From Candidatus Hydrogenedens sp. (GTDB lineage Bacteria; Hydrogenedentota; Hydrogenedentia; Hydrogenedentales; Hydrogenedentaceae): a stretch of 10,000 nt of DNA. The position numbers and the translations under genes were made by a program. The stretch covers positions 1 through 10,000 of the forward strand of contig JAIWNQ010000153.1 in the NCBI GenBank assembly GCA_020216745.1, read 5' to 3'. Under the pieces are notes generated by a model. That model was not told where the DNA came from and ran no database searches. It was given only the letters and a program-made list of their open reading frames with translations. Positions 1 to 7,024 of this stretch are shown piece after piece (position 1 is the first letter of the stretch; the number at the start of each line of letters is the position of its first letter).

Positions 1-589
1 GATATTCTTCTGTTTCTCCTGGAGGCGGTAAAATTAACCCCGGAGCAATGGCATTTACCCGAATATTGGGAGCCAATTCCATGGCTAACATACGTGTCAG
101 GGTACGTAATAGTTGTTTGCCTAAGTAATATGATATATGTTTGTCATCGTAATCCCATAGACGTGAATCCAAAAAATTGATTATAACCCCTTTCTTATGT
201 TGCTTTTTCATACGGCGAGATAATTGAAGTGGTGCCCATGAATGAATGTTTATAGATGAGATGAGATCGTGGTATGAAAATGAATCAAACAATTTAACGG
301 GAAAAATACTCGCATTATTGATAAGAATATCAATTTCACCAAAAATATTTATTGTTTGTTCATAGAGAGAATTTGCGGATTGGGGATTTATTAGGTCGGC
401 TTTAAGTATAGCAGTTTTTATGGAATAACTTTTTAGTTCTTTTGCAAGACTTATCACTTCTTCTTCTGAGGTATTATAATGAAGTAGAAGATTTACGCCT
501 TCTTTTGCCAATCGCAATGCAATTGCTCGACCTATTCGCAATGCACTCCCCGTAATTAGTGCATTCATACCATTTAAAGAATCAAGCAT
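1..589 (-). CDS. SDR-family oxidoreductase, pteridine reductase-like (C-terminus cut off by window edge)
   Basis: A short-chain dehydrogenase/reductase of which the first 196 residues are visible; it runs off the left edge. Seen: the NAD(P)-binding TGxxxRIG loop (TGSALRIG, residues 13-20), NNAS at 91-94, the catalytic pair Tyr154/Lys158 (YYLGK), and RVNAIAPGLILPP at 177-189. The position 13 residues before Tyr154, usually the catalytic Ser, is Asp141. Asp-x12-Tyr-x3-Lys plus Arg in the glycine loop is the pattern of pteridine reductase PTR1 and FolM-like enzymes, which reduce dihydropterins or dihydrofolate with NADPH. A cytoplasmic NADPH-dependent pterin reductase is therefore the best inference, but SDR substrates are hard to predict. 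The start at 589 is chosen because AGGAT lies 5 bases upstream; Met8 (568) is an alternative. The protease gene ends 29 bases upstream on the same strand, so co-transcription is likely. Confidence 0.85.
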   Translation of the reverse strand, partial: MLDSLNGMNALITGSALRIGRAIALRLAKEGVNLLLHYNTSEEEVISLAKELKSYSIKTAILKADLINPQSANSLYEQTINIFGEIDILINNASIFPVKLFDSFSYHDLISSINIHSWAPLQLSRRMKKQHKKGVIINFLDSRLWDYDDKHISYYLGKQLLRTLTRMLAMELAPNIRVNAIAPGLILPPPGETEEY

Positions 590-618
590 AGTTATCCTAT
601 CAAATACGAATTCTTTTA

Positions 619-2658
619 CTATTTGATTTCAATTTCAACAAAATACTTTTGTATCCCTCGTAAAATTTGAAACGAAAATTTATTCAATTTATTTTCTTTT
701 AATTTTGCTAATTTTATTTTAAATGTATTTAAATTATCTATAGGCTCATTCTCAACAGCAATAATAACATCCCCTTGCTCTAATTTAGCAAGGCTTGCCC
801 AACCACCAGAAATGACTTGTTCAATATAAATACCTTTTATGTCATCACTCAAATTCATATCTACATAGTCATAAAAACACAAATCTCTTACTGTAAATTC
901 CAACCAATCATCTTGATATTTTTCTAACATGCCTCTCGGAATTGGTTCACTTACTAATTGAACTGGAATTATTTTACAGTCTCCTTTTCGTATAACAGAT
1001 AGGTTTACTATTTGTCCTATTGAAAAGTTTCTTATCTTTTCTTTCCATTCTTCATATTCTTCTACTCGTGTCGCATGCAATTTTTCATTTTCTATTTCCT
1101 TAACAATATCCCCAACATTTAAATCTTTTACTTCTTTTATCTTGGGATAGAATACACGAGTAATGATAAATCCTCCTTCCTCAATGCCCATTTTCTCCGC
1201 TATATCACGTGTTAAAACCTGTGTTTCTACCCCAATCCATGGTTTACTTGCTTCACGAATAGGTTCAACAGATTGGGTTTTTCCAATTTTTACCATTGAG
1301 TAAATTCTGTTTCCTTTGCGTTCTACAATAGTAAGTAGTTTCTCCTTTTTTTCTCCTAAAAACTGTTGTGTTACCCTTTCCATTTCATCTAAACAGGTAA
1401 TATGCGTGTCCTCTACTTGTAAAACAATATCTCCCGTTTGTAATGGAGGTTTTGCCTGTGCAACTGCACCGCCCATCCGAATGGAGGTGATTATGATTCC
1501 TTTTTGATTCTCCCTGTTCCTTTTTAATGCGAGAAACCAATTCATATTCTTAGCAGTACAACCCCATTCAGGAAATTCCTTTTCAGGGGTGATAGGAAAG
1601 TCGTAAGGGATAGGTTCAACAACTATGTCAAGTTTTTCAGAATTCCTTATTATTTGAATTGGTATTTTTTCATTACACGGAAGGGAACAAATTATATTAT
1701 TAACCAATGGTATCTGTTCCATATATCGAACATCAACGGTGATATCTCTAATCTGTTCTATAATATCACCTACTTTTACTCCAGCATTATCTGCTGGGGA
1801 GTTTGGATATACATAACGTACTAAAGCACCTTTTTGATTTATTTTTTCTTGTGTAACAGGCTGGATTTCAACACCAAGCCAAGCCCTTTCTACCTTGCCA
1901 TTTTTTACAATATCTTCTACCACTTTTTTTACCAAGTTTGAAGGAATTGCACCACCTAAAGCGTATTTAATTTCATTAATTCCGATAATTTCCCCTCGTA
2001 GATTAATCAAAGGACCTCCAGAACTACCTGGACTAATTTCTGCATTGTGTCCAAGCCAACAGACTAAACTCCCAACATTTTCATTTTCTTCAGAAAAGAA
2101 TTCAAAGCTATCTAATTTATAAGGTAGTATCATCTGTTTATTACTTACAATACCAGCAGTTACTGATGGGCTTAAAGCCATAGGGGAGCCCATAGCCAAG
2201 ACATAGTCACCAACTTTTACCTGTTCCGAATCCCCAAAAGATGCATAAGAGAATTGATTTGGCTCATTAGTAACTATTTTTAATACAGATATATCAGTTA
2301 AAGCATCGGTGCCGATGAGTTTCATTGGATAATTTTTCAAATTAGAAAATGTACAGTCCGCAATAAATGCCTTTCCAGCAACGTGGTGATTCGTCACAAC
2401 ATATCCATCTTCACTTATTACAATTCCACTACCAAATTTTTCTTGCTTTAATTCTCTACCTTCCGAATAATATTTTTCTACTACATGAATTCGAACCAAA
2501 GCAGGTTGTAATTTTTCAACGACTGTGATAATAGTGTTTTGAATATCTTTTGGGATTTGTTCTGTGGTGGATAGTAAATTATTTTCACAATAACTACAAA
2601 CTGTCAGCATCACAACTAATAGTAAGGTTGTGTAAAAAATCCTATAAAAAAAGTTCAT
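619..2658 (-). CDS. HtrA/DegP-like periplasmic serine protease with four PDZ domains
   Basis: A trypsin-like serine protease of the HtrA (S1C) family, probably for envelope protein quality control. With the start at 2658 it has 679 residues. Residues 1-24 form a signal peptide with a hydrophobic core (TTLLLVVMLTV); the cysteine following is a poor lipobox, so ordinary export is more likely than lipidation. Triad: His92 (TNHHV), Asp122 (LTDIS), Ser213 (PGSSGGPL). Four PDZ-like repeats follow at about 260-350, 370-460, 470-570 and 590-679, recognisable by AWLGV and PWIGV starts and by VGDII, TGDIV, VGDIV and QGDVI. DegP has two PDZ domains and about 450 residues. The loop before the catalytic Ser is longer than in DegP and contains WLGHNAEISPG, as in multi-PDZ HtrA relatives from acidobacteria and planctomycetes (recalled, not searched). 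An in-frame ATG at 2706 would add 16 residues but has no Shine-Dalgarno sequence and places charged residues before the signal peptide. The gene is divergent from the prepilin peptidase gene. Confidence 0.9.
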   Translation of the reverse strand: MNFFYRIFYTTLLLVVMLTVCSYCENNLLSTTEQIPKDIQNTIITVVEKLQPALVRIHVVEKYYSEGRELKQEKFGSGIVISEDGYVVTNHHVAGKAFIADCTFSNLKNYPMKLIGTDALTDISVLKIVTNEPNQFSYASFGDSEQVKVGDYVLAMGSPMALSPSVTAGIVSNKQMILPYKLDSFEFFSEENENVGSLVCWLGHNAEISPGSSGGPLINLRGEIIGINEIKYALGGAIPSNLVKKVVEDIVKNGKVERAWLGVEIQPVTQEKINQKGALVRYVYPNSPADNAGVKVGDIIEQIRDITVDVRYMEQIPLVNNIICSLPCNEKIPIQIIRNSEKLDIVVEPIPYDFPITPEKEFPEWGCTAKNMNWFLALKRNRENQKGIIITSIRMGGAVAQAKPPLQTGDIVLQVEDTHITCLDEMERVTQQFLGEKKEKLLTIVERKGNRIYSMVKIGKTQSVEPIREASKPWIGVETQVLTRDIAEKMGIEEGGFIITRVFYPKIKEVKDLNVGDIVKEIENEKLHATRVEEYEEWKEKIRNFSIGQIVNLSVIRKGDCKIIPVQLVSEPIPRGMLEKYQDDWLEFTVRDLCFYDYVDMNLSDDIKGIYIEQVISGGWASLAKLEQGDVIIAVENEPIDNLNTFKIKLAKLKENKLNKFSFQILRGIQKYFVEIEIK

Positions 2659-2667
2659 CACAGGTTT

Positions 2668-2673
2668 ATCCTT
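2668..2673 (-). promoter_or_regulatory. Ribosome binding site deciding the protease start
   Basis: On the minus strand, AAGGAT lies 9 bases before the ATG at 2658. No comparable motif precedes the upstream ATG at 2706. Together with the better signal peptide, this favours the 679-residue form. Confidence 0.6.
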
Positions 2674-2764
2674 AATTAAGAAAGAGAAACACAATTTCTG
2701 TTTCATTTATAATTGATTAATTCAAATCGTTTTTAACACTTTGTTTATTCATATTCTTGTATAT

Positions 2765-2792
2765 TTTATACCATATAAGTAAATTTTGAAAA
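2765..2792 (-). promoter_or_regulatory. Possible sigma-70-type promoter for the protease-SDR operon
   Basis: Read on the minus strand, TTTTCA (4 of 6 matches to the -35 consensus) is followed after 16 bases by TATAAA (5 of 6 matches to the -10). Transcription would start near 2758, giving a leader of about 100 bases to the ATG at 2658. The surroundings are very AT-rich, so chance matches are common. I found no equally good promoter for the plus-strand prepilin peptidase gene in this divergent spacer. Confidence 0.3.
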
Positions 2793-2818
2793 ATGTATAA
2801 ATAAGGTTATCACGTAAG

Positions 2819-3940
2819 ATGGATATGTTTAATCTTTTATTTTGCATCATATCAGGGATGTTTGGTGCGGTTTTTGGTAGTTTTTGTAATGTTTGTATAT
2901 ACCGATTTCCGAGAGGTGAATCTATTATCCATCCTGCATCCCATTGCCCTCAATGTCAACATAAAATAGATTGGTATGATAATATCCCTGTTTTAAGTTG
3001 GCTATTTTTAAGAGGTAGATGTCGTCACTGTCATACAAAAATAAGTTTACAATATCCACTTGTTGAATTAGTTACGGGTATCCTTTTTATTATTATCTTC
3101 TTAAAATTTAGATTTACACTATCTACAATTGTGTATTCATTATTTACTGCAGGACTAGTTGTAGTTATAGTTCAGGATTTAAAAACATGGACTATTCCAG
3201 ACGAAATAACATTATCTGGAATTTTAATTGGTGTAGGTGTATCACTTTTAGGTATGTTTTTCCCTGAACAAGGGTTAAGAATCCAACATCCGATGGATGC
3301 GTTAGATGGAATTGCTTTAGGGGCATTACTTATTTGCCTTTTAGACCTCATTGTGATACTAATATTAAAAAAACCAGGGATGGGTTTTGGAGATGTAAAA
3401 TTATTGAGTATGTTAGGTGCTTTCTTAGGCTGGCGAGGTGTTTTAGGTAGCCTTATGATTGGGTCATTAATAGGAAGCGTGATAGGCTTTTTTATTATTG
3501 CTTACTATAGACTATTTTCAAAAGAAGAGACTTCAGACATTAAAGATGATAACCAAGATAATGTCTCTGATTTCTACCCTGTTGACCCAGTTTCAGCTAT
3601 TGTCCTAGGTGTTTCAGCAATCTACTTAGAAATCCGCACACTCCTATTTCTAAACTCATATACATCTACCGAAATACCATATGAAGTAATAACAGGTCTC
3701 GTATATCTCATAACGGCATTCCTATTATTAGCACTTTTTGTAGATATAGTGTCACTATGGGTTTGGCAAAAACAAAAAGGCAAAATAAAAATTGATGAAG
3801 AACTCCCTGACGAGGAGATACAAATTTCATTAAAGGCTCACTATATTCCTTTTGGACCCTATCTCTCGTTAGGTGGGTTTATTTTCCTATTGTTTGGACC
3901 TGAATTAATTGAAAAATATATTCAAATTCTTTCTATATAA
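2819..3940 (+). CDS. Type IV prepilin peptidase / N-methyltransferase (A24 family, PilD/GspO-like), enlarged
   Basis: An inner-membrane aspartyl protease that cleaves, and normally N-methylates, the leader of type IV pilins and type II secretion pseudopilins. Seen: an N-terminal membrane helix with GAVFGSFCNVCIYRFPRGES, the zinc motif Cys43-x2-Cys46-x21-Cys68-x2-Cys71 of the methyltransferase-bearing (bifunctional) type, catalytic Asp120 (VQDLKTWTIPDEIT) and Asp192 in the GxGD motif (GMGFGDVKLL), and the family's terminal IPFGPYLSLGG at 343-353. Family members are typically about 250-290 residues; this one has 373. The excess, about residues 231-340, lies between the helices after GxGD and the terminal IPFGP helix. 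It includes an acidic hydrophilic stretch (235-255) and probably two extra membrane segments (about 257-278 and 290-315). The ATG at 2819 has only a distant AAGG (12 bases); Met3 is an alternative start. No pilin or secretion gene is visible here. The isomerase gene follows after 10 bases. Confidence 0.92.
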   Translation: MDMFNLLFCIISGMFGAVFGSFCNVCIYRFPRGESIIHPASHCPQCQHKIDWYDNIPVLSWLFLRGRCRHCHTKISLQYPLVELVTGILFIIIFLKFRFTLSTIVYSLFTAGLVVVIVQDLKTWTIPDEITLSGILIGVGVSLLGMFFPEQGLRIQHPMDALDGIALGALLICLLDLIVILILKKPGMGFGDVKLLSMLGAFLGWRGVLGSLMIGSLIGSVIGFFIIAYYRLFSKEETSDIKDDNQDNVSDFYPVDPVSAIVLGVSAIYLEIRTLLFLNSYTSTEIPYEVITGLVYLITAFLLLALFVDIVSLWVWQKQKGKIKIDEELPDEEIQISLKAHYIPFGPYLSLGGFIFLLFGPELIEKYIQILSI

Positions 3941-3950
3941 AGACATAAAA

Positions 3951-4961
3951 ATGATCAGAGAAAGAAATAAATCAGAGTTAATAACATATATAAAATTTAA
4001 TGAGGCTTATTTTCCACGACCTTGGGGGAATTACAATTTGCCTAACATATTTAATAGGCCTGTTCCTCCAAATGAAAAAATAGGTGAAATCTGGCTTATT
4101 TCAGATAGGAATGAATTTCAAAGTAAGGTTATCAAAGGGCGTTTTATAGGAAAAACAATCCATGAATTAGTTACAACATATCCTCAATATTTGTTTGGAA
4201 ATAGAAAAGGTGAAGGGTATCCCTCTCGGTTTCCTTTATTATTAAAAATTATTAATGCCAATGAAATACTTTCAGTTCAAGTTCACCCTTCTGACCAAAA
4301 AGCCAAAGAATTAAATGAATATGATTGCGGAAAGACAGAAATGTGGTATATCATGGAAGCAAAACCAAATAGTTTCATATATTTAGGACTTAGAAAAAAT
4401 GTAAAAAAAGAGCATTTATTAAAAGAAATCCAACATGGGGGAGATGTGGATAGGTTATTGAGAAAAATATATGTAAAACAGGGTGACCATTATCTAATCC
4501 CTGCTGGAACCATCCACGCTATAGGACCAGGTATTATCCTGGCTGAGATACAACAAAATAGTAACCTTACCTATCGATTATATGATTGGAACCGCCTTGA
4601 TTTAGAAGGAAAACCAAGAGAACTGCACCTCGAAAAAGCTTTTTATTCAATTGAAACATGTCAAACATCCATTGCGGTACCAAAAATTGACTTAAAACAT
4701 AGCTTCGGAAGAGAAAAATTTCTATGTTCTACTCCTTATTTTTCCGCAAAATATTGGGAAATAAAAAGTGAAACTAAAATATGGAACAATAATTATTCAT
4801 TCCATATTATTTTTAGTTTGGATACTACAAAACTAAGTGTGGAAACTGAAGAGAAGGAGACTCTACAAATGGAGAGAGGAGAATGTGTGTTAATTCCATC
4901 AGTCTCAAGTGATAAGGTAACTATAGACTATGGCACGTTCTTAGATTATTATGTGCCATAA
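3951..4961 (+). CDS. manA: Mannose-6-phosphate isomerase, type I (zinc enzyme)
   Basis: Interconverts mannose-6-phosphate and fructose-6-phosphate in the cytoplasm, feeding GDP-mannose and polysaccharide synthesis or mannose use. With the start at 3951 it has 336 residues, close to the short Bacillus-type enzymes. Zinc ligands match the cupin family: Gln110 and His112 (SVQVHPSD), Glu130 (GKTEMWYI) and His189 (PAGTIHAIGPG). The catalytic Arg is probably Arg209 in LTYRLYDWNR, and EIQQNSN (199-205) precedes it as usual. The N-terminus carries the expected FPRPWGNYNL. A TTG at 3909 would add 14 residues overlapping the upstream gene and looks less likely than the ATG, although neither has a strong ribosome binding site. 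The 10-base spacing to the prepilin peptidase gene suggests one transcript; a functional link between the two is not evident. Confidence 0.93.
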   Translation: MIRERNKSELITYIKFNEAYFPRPWGNYNLPNIFNRPVPPNEKIGEIWLISDRNEFQSKVIKGRFIGKTIHELVTTYPQYLFGNRKGEGYPSRFPLLLKIINANEILSVQVHPSDQKAKELNEYDCGKTEMWYIMEAKPNSFIYLGLRKNVKKEHLLKEIQHGGDVDRLLRKIYVKQGDHYLIPAGTIHAIGPGIILAEIQQNSNLTYRLYDWNRLDLEGKPRELHLEKAFYSIETCQTSIAVPKIDLKHSFGREKFLCSTPYFSAKYWEIKSETKIWNNNYSFHIIFSLDTTKLSVETEEKETLQMERGECVLIPSVSSDKVTIDYGTFLDYYVP

Positions 4962-4962
4962 T

Positions 4963-4985
4963 GGAACATTCCGTTCCGTTATCTA
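4963..4985 (+). promoter_or_regulatory. Candidate ECF-type promoter or operator before the sigma gene
   Basis: Immediately after the isomerase stop, GGAAC, the -35 core of many ECF promoters, is followed 14 bases later by TCTA (4982-4985), which resembles an ECF -10. The spacing is a few bases shorter than in sigma-E promoters. The same GGAAC also forms an inverted repeat, GGAAC-ATTCC-GTTCC (4963-4977), that could instead bind a regulator. Transcription would start about 20 bases before the sigma ATG, as expected if the sigma factor drives its own gene. This is inference from motif and position. Confidence 0.35.
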
Positions 4986-5012
4986 CAAAATAGACCTCTT
5001 ATTATCAGAATT

Positions 5013-5585
5013 ATGGATATAAATAATAAAGAAATAAATATTATTCATGAATGCCTGAAAGGGAATACCGAGGCTTTTCGGGAACTTATTATGATTTATC
5101 AACAAGCAGTATATGCAACAGCATTTTATTACACCAAAGACAGTGATACTGCAAAAGAAATAACACAGGAAACCTTTATAAATGCTTTCAAAAACTTACC
5201 TTATCTTAGAGACTATACAAAGTTTGGCAGTTGGTTGAAAGAGATAGCGACAAGAACATCAATAAGGTATCTTCAGAAGACTAAAGAAATTCCTATGGTT
5301 GAGATAGAAAATGAAAAGATTGTGCCTATCGAGCATAAAGATACTAAAAGTTCTTCAATAACTATCGACGAATTTAAGAATGCTGTCGAACAGCTTCCCG
5401 AGAGATATAGACTCCCTGTTGTTCTAAAGTTTTTAGAGGGAATGAGTTATGAAGAGATTGGTCGTTTTACAGGAGAATCTCCTGGAGAAATAAAAGGAAT
5501 CCTTCAAAGAGCAGTAAAACAACTTCAGAATATAATGGAAAATTATGGCGGAGAAATGAATCAATGGCAAGATGTTCTCAAATAG
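5013..5585 (+). CDS. ECF-family RNA polymerase sigma factor
   Basis: An extracytoplasmic-function (sigma-70 group 4) factor of 190 residues, the usual ECF size, with only sigma2 and sigma4 regions. Seen: sigma2 at about 10-88, including the region 2.2 signature AKEITQETFINAFKNL (47-62) and GSWLKEIATRTSIRYL for the -10 contact region; an acidic linker at 95-120; and sigma4 at about 120-172 with LPERYRLPVVLKFLEGMSYEEIG leading into a helix-turn-helix at 145-166 that reads the -35. The gene overlaps the anti-sigma gene by 22 bases, so translational coupling and stoichiometric production are likely. The GGAAC motif just upstream may mean autoregulation. The ATG at 5013 is the first in frame after the isomerase; no clear Shine-Dalgarno precedes it. 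The stimulus and target genes cannot be read from the sequence. Confidence 0.93.
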   Translation: MDINNKEINIIHECLKGNTEAFRELIMIYQQAVYATAFYYTKDSDTAKEITQETFINAFKNLPYLRDYTKFGSWLKEIATRTSIRYLQKTKEIPMVEIENEKIVPIEHKDTKSSSITIDEFKNAVEQLPERYRLPVVLKFLEGMSYEEIGRFTGESPGEIKGILQRAVKQLQNIMENYGGEMNQWQDVLK

Positions 5586-6835
5586 AGTCTGAGATGCAAG
5601 CATACTTGGACGGTGAACTGAGTAGAGCTAAAGAACTAATAGTTGAAGAGCATTTATCCAATTGTAGTCAATGCAAAGATAAGTTTGAGAAATTTCGCAA
5701 AACCAATGCCATTATTTATGAAACATTAGCCCCTTATAAATTAACGAATTCCTTAGATGAATCTATTATGAAAAAATTACCTGAAGTAGAGACAGGTTAT
5801 AACGAAATTCATCAAATGACAATGCGTATCAAACATCAAGAAGAAACCCCCTATTCTTTTTCAAATCTATTTCCGTATTTTGCAATAGCTGCCATGACTA
5901 TATTAGGCATTTTTATATTTGTAAGCTGGCCAGCGAAAGAATATTCTAACCAGAAAAAGATAGGGGTGGCACTAAATATAACGGGGACAAGTTTTATAAT
6001 TAACAATAGTGTTAATAACAAAATGAAAGAAGAAGTACCGATTGCTTTTTCGGAAGGCAATTACATAGAAACCCAAGATAATTCTAAAGTTTACATATTG
6101 TTAAAAGGGAATTCAATTGTAAAATTATCAAACAACACGAGAATCCGAATTTTAGATGAAAGGACTATTAATCTTGAAAAAGGATTAGTATGGTTTGATA
6201 TTGGTAAAGATAAAAAGACATTCAGAGTTAACACATCGCAAGGGTTTATAACGGTATTTGGGACACAATTTCAAGTAGAAGCAGATTTTAATAGGGTTAT
6301 AACTACGGTATCCAGAGGTGAAGTTACTGTAGAAACTGGAAATCAGTTTGCAGTTCTAAAAGAGAATCAACAGATAGAACTTAAAAACCAAACCATTAAT
6401 ACAAAAGTTAAAACCTGTGATTCCCAAAAAATAATGGCTTGGGCAGAACAAATAAAACCGAGAACCCAAGCATTTGATAACGCATCAGCAATATTGGCAC
6501 CAACACAACCCATTGAAATATCAAAGCCTGCTTCTCAAATCTTTGTTGTTCCTATCCAACACAAAGAGGTAACTACTCTTGTATTGGTATGGGATAAAAA
6601 TAAAATTGCAGAAAACTCAAACTATACAATTTATGCTTCAGACGATGAACTGAAACCACTATTTCGCTACAAATTAACTAATGATATGATAAATAACTAC
6701 AATGGAGAAATTAATATACCCATTCCAAATGAGGTATCCATAAAACAGGTTAACATACTTCATATTGAAATCATTTCAGATGATATAGATGAATCAATAT
6801 CAATGCCATTTAATAAAATTTATGCAAAGAGTTAA
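5564..6835 (+). CDS. Membrane anti-sigma factor: zinc-finger (ZAS) plus FecR domain fusion
   Basis: Probable partner of the overlapping sigma factor: it would hold it inactive at the membrane and release it on an envelope signal. Of 423 residues, 1-45 form the anti-sigma zinc finger with His30-x3-Cys34-x2-Cys37 (EEHLSNCSQC) after the typical MQAYLDGELS. A single membrane helix spans about 103-121 (FPYFAIAAMTILGIFIFVSW). The periplasmic part has a FecR-like region at about 160-262 (LLKGNSIVKLSNNTRIRI, LEKGLVWFDIG, FRVNTSQGFITVFGTQFQV). The last 130 residues look beta-rich and match nothing I recognise; they may be the sensor. In classical FecR systems a TonB-dependent receptor signals to this domain, but none is visible here. 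The ATG at 5564 has GGAG 10 bases upstream inside the sigma gene, supporting coupled translation. Confidence 0.88.
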   Translation: MARCSQIESEMQAYLDGELSRAKELIVEEHLSNCSQCKDKFEKFRKTNAIIYETLAPYKLTNSLDESIMKKLPEVETGYNEIHQMTMRIKHQEETPYSFSNLFPYFAIAAMTILGIFIFVSWPAKEYSNQKKIGVALNITGTSFIINNSVNNKMKEEVPIAFSEGNYIETQDNSKVYILLKGNSIVKLSNNTRIRILDERTINLEKGLVWFDIGKDKKTFRVNTSQGFITVFGTQFQVEADFNRVITTVSRGEVTVETGNQFAVLKENQQIELKNQTINTKVKTCDSQKIMAWAEQIKPRTQAFDNASAILAPTQPIEISKPASQIFVVPIQHKEVTTLVLVWDKNKIAENSNYTIYASDDELKPLFRYKLTNDMINNYNGEINIPIPNEVSIKQVNILHIEIISDDIDESISMPFNKIYAKS

Positions 6836-6853
6836 TATGAAAATAAGCAAAAG

Positions 6854-6859
6854 TATAAT
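6854..6859 (+). promoter_or_regulatory. Perfect -10 box (TATAAT) upstream of the hairpin region
   Basis: TATAAT lies 18 bases after the anti-sigma stop. The matching -35 position (GTTAAT or AGTTAA at 17-18 bases) is poor. Transcription would begin near 6866 and run into the two hairpins. In AT-rich DNA a perfect -10 alone is weak evidence. Confidence 0.35.
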
Positions 6860-6889
6860 AAATAATGTACTTGAATTAGCCCACCCAGT

Positions 6890-6994
6890 CGGGAGGCATG
6901 GTGGAGCAAAAAGAAATGTCAGATTTCTGCCTCACATCACTCCTTCCCCAGAAATACCTGCAGCCAAAAATCTTGCTATCATTCATGCCTCCCG
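6890..6994 (+). repeat. 11-bp perfect inverted repeat (hairpin 1)
   Basis: CGGGAGGCATG at 6890-6900 pairs with CATGCCTCCCG at 6984-6994, enclosing 83 bases with their own small stem-loop (6912-6928). An alternative 6-bp hairpin, TATCAT (6977-6982) with ATGATA (6999-7004), would put the 3' arm in its loop and compete with this fold. Confidence 0.75.
6938..6947 (+). repeat. Anti-Shine-Dalgarno 10-mer, copy 1 (interior of hairpin 1)
   Basis: CACTCCTTCC. Contains CTCCTT, complementary to the ribosome-binding core AAGGAG. An identical copy lies at 7066-7075. Confidence 0.6.
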
Positions 6995-7024
6995 CTTGAT
7001 GATACAACGATCCTTATATAAAGT

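Noticed and set aside
1316..2122. Plus-strand reading frames of 63 and 75 codons inside the protease gene
   Set aside because: They are antisense shadows of a well-supported coding sequence, with no recognisable motifs.
2659..2706. Longer protease start at 2706
   Set aside because: No Shine-Dalgarno sequence precedes it, while AAGGAT precedes 2658, and the shorter form has a normal signal peptide.
3909..3950. TTG start giving a longer mannose-6-phosphate isomerase
   Set aside because: It would overlap the prepilin peptidase gene by 32 bases and add residues outside the conserved family start; ATG 3951 is simpler.
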